Shown: piece by piece, positions 22,521 to 25,756 of the stretch
Position numbering within the stretch: position 1 is the stretch's first letter
How the letters are laid out: each line of letters begins with the position of its first letter
Assembly (NCBI GenBank): GCA_018818855.1
Contig: JAHIRI010000049.1
Coordinates: 1 to 25,756 of the forward strand
DNA: 25,756 bases
Direction of reading: 5' to 3'
Origin: Patescibacteria group bacterium
GTDB taxonomy: Bacteria; Patescibacteriota; Patescibacteriia; XYB2-FULL-38-15
Notes under the pieces: generated by a model
Databases searched by the model: none
What the model was told of the DNA's origin: nothing
The model's input: only the letters and a program-made list of their open reading frames with translations
Position numbers and translations under genes: made by a program

Positions 22521-22576
22521 CCGAAGGCCGCCTTCGCGACCGCGGTCGCTACGGCGACTGAGAGAGGGTAGTAGAA

Positions 22577-22626
22577 CGCCGGCAGGAAAGTCAGCAATGA
22601 CAATTCTGCCGGCGGTTTTTTTATTT
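22577..22626 (+). terminator. Terminator of GC-rich unit F
   Basis: CGCCGGCAG (22577-22585) pairs with CTGCCGGCG (22606-22614), nine perfect GC-rich pairs with a 20-base loop, followed by GTTTTTTTATT. Confidence 0.92.
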
Positions 22627-22651
22627 AATATAAAAATTGTTACAAAAAATT

Positions 22652-22729
22652 CCCCTCCTTTTTAAGGAGGGGCTAGGGGTGGTTTTACAAATCTCCCGCC
22701 CCTCCTAACCTCCCCTCGGGCAGGGGAGG
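22652..22729. repeat. Dispersed C/G-tract palindrome pair
   Basis: CCCCTCCTT/AAGGAGGGG (22652-22660, 22664-22672) is followed by CTAGGGGTGGTTTTAC and a second hairpin CCTCCCCT/AGGGGAGG (22709-22716, 22722-22729). This 'AAGGAGGGGCTAGGGG' type of element is a known dispersed non-coding repeat in many bacteria. It lies between unit F and the rRNA promoter. Confidence 0.75.
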
Positions 22730-22748
22730 AAATAATTTTATTCTCCCC

Positions 22749-22777
22749 TTGACAGCTTTTTTAGATAGTATTAAAAT
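22749..22777 (+). promoter_or_regulatory. Promoter driving the 23S rRNA leader
   Basis: TTGACA (22749-22754), a 17-base spacer, TAAAAT (22772-22777). It is the only strong promoter between unit F and the 23S gene; the 23S begins about 360 bases downstream. Confidence 0.78.
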
Positions 22778-22893
22778 ATTAATGTACTAAGAAAACGGAG
22801 GAAGTTGTCCACATTTTATCCAGAACTACCTTTGACGATTTTCCTCTGATATTCGGCAAAATATGGTAAAACAAGCTTTAACTTTTAAGTTCC

Positions 22894-22948
22894 CGAGCGG
22901 TTAACCTATTTTTTGGTCGTACCAAACCGCTCGAAAGGGCGGTTTTTT
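22894..22948 (+). promoter_or_regulatory. Terminator with exclusive alternative hairpin in the 23S leader
   Basis: AACCGCTC (22925-22932), a GAAA tetraloop, GGGCGGTT (22937-22944) and a T-run form an intrinsic terminator. Its left arm can instead pair perfectly as AACCGCTCG (22925-22933) with CGAGCGGTT (22894-22902). The two folds exclude each other, as in an attenuator. Alternatively the segment from about 22784 to 22948 is a separate small RNA with its own terminator. Confidence 0.72.
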
Positions 22949-23033
22949 AGTCCCTTTTTCAAAAATTAAAAAATTATTTTTTGCTCCTGCCTCTGGTGCG
23001 AAATAAAACGAGAGGCGAGAAACAGAAAAAAAT

Positions 23034-23050
23034 TGTTCATTAACAATTGA
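23034..23050 (+). promoter_or_regulatory. boxA-like rRNA antitermination site
   Basis: TGTTCATTAACAATTGA closely matches the E. coli rRNA boxA region TGCTCTTTAACAATTTA (14 of 17 positions). NusB/S10 would bind the RNA. A hairpin GCCTCT/AGAGGC (22989-23016) precedes it. Confidence 0.6.
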
Positions 23051-23104
23051 ATAAAAGAGCATCTAATACCCAATAACAAAGAAAAGAGTGCCAACAAAAA
23101 AATT

Positions 23105-23135
23105 AGAATTGTAAAATGTATGTTTTAACAATTCT
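23105..23135 (+). other. Hairpin at the 5' edge of the 23S gene
   Basis: AGAATTGTAAAA (23105-23116) and TTTTAACAATTCT (23123-23135) pair almost perfectly with one bulge, four bases before the 23S start. It may be a processing signal, or the left arm may pair with sequence beyond the 3' end of 23S. Confidence 0.5.
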
Positions 23136-23138
23136 TGT

Positions 23139-25756
<2,618 letters not shown>

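Noticed and set aside
19814..22730. tRNA-Leu(TAG) plus units E and F as an integrated island with att repeats
   Set aside because: I looked for a second copy of the tRNA 3' end after unit F and found none, and there is no integrase gene.

Overview
The window looks like chromosome of a Candidate Phyla Radiation (Patescibacteria) bacterium, probably on the Parcubacteria side; the exact lineage cannot be read from it. Reasons: an AT-rich backbone with standard stop codons (TGA is a stop, for example in the ATGA overlaps), several first genes that are nearly leaderless or lack a Shine-Dalgarno (SD) site, a giant lamin-tail-domain surface protein, a PolX with PHP domain, a 23S rRNA gene that is not preceded by 16S or tRNAs, an insert in that 23S, and a shortened L1-stalk helix. 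No transposase, integrase or CRISPR array was seen.

Layout: the end of a membrane protein (+) converges on typA (-). Then come an EamA/DMT transporter, a tRNA-like relic and tRNA-Ser(CGA) (all -). Next are two GC-rich units (lipoprotein; small transcript) and a wzx-wzy type pair (-). A SpoIID/LytB-domain exported protein (+) converges on the unit ruvB - two-TM protein - PH-domain protein (-). Two more GC-rich units follow (dGTPase-like HD protein; 73-residue Cys protein), then tRNA-Leu(TAA), polX and tRNA-Gly(GCC) (-). A 220-residue charged protein (+) converges on the 1180-residue LTD/PKD protein (-). tRNA-Leu(TAG) (+) precedes two final GC-rich units (a four-gene unit starting with a receiver domain; a 318-residue membrane/coiled-coil protein). 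The window ends inside a 23S rRNA gene with its own promoter and leader.

The most striking pattern is six GC-rich transcription units (A-F) set in three same-strand tandem pairs (3.5-4.6 kb, 11.4-13.0 kb, 19.9-22.6 kb). Each has its own AT-rich sigma-70-like promoter, a GC-rich body unlike the neighbours and a strong intrinsic terminator; seven of the eight likely start codons have a clear SD. They resemble the self-contained 'morons' of phages, but sit between housekeeping genes. Their products are an acidic-stalk lipoprotein, an uncertain small transcript, a dGTPase-like HD protein, a small putative zinc-binding protein, a CheY-like receiver with three unknown small proteins, and a membrane-anchored coiled-coil protein behind a highly structured leader. 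Other points for a second look are the terminator/alternative-hairpin leader before the 23S gene, the 23S insert, helix 78 truncation, and several families of dispersed palindromes, one of them inside the polX coding sequence.
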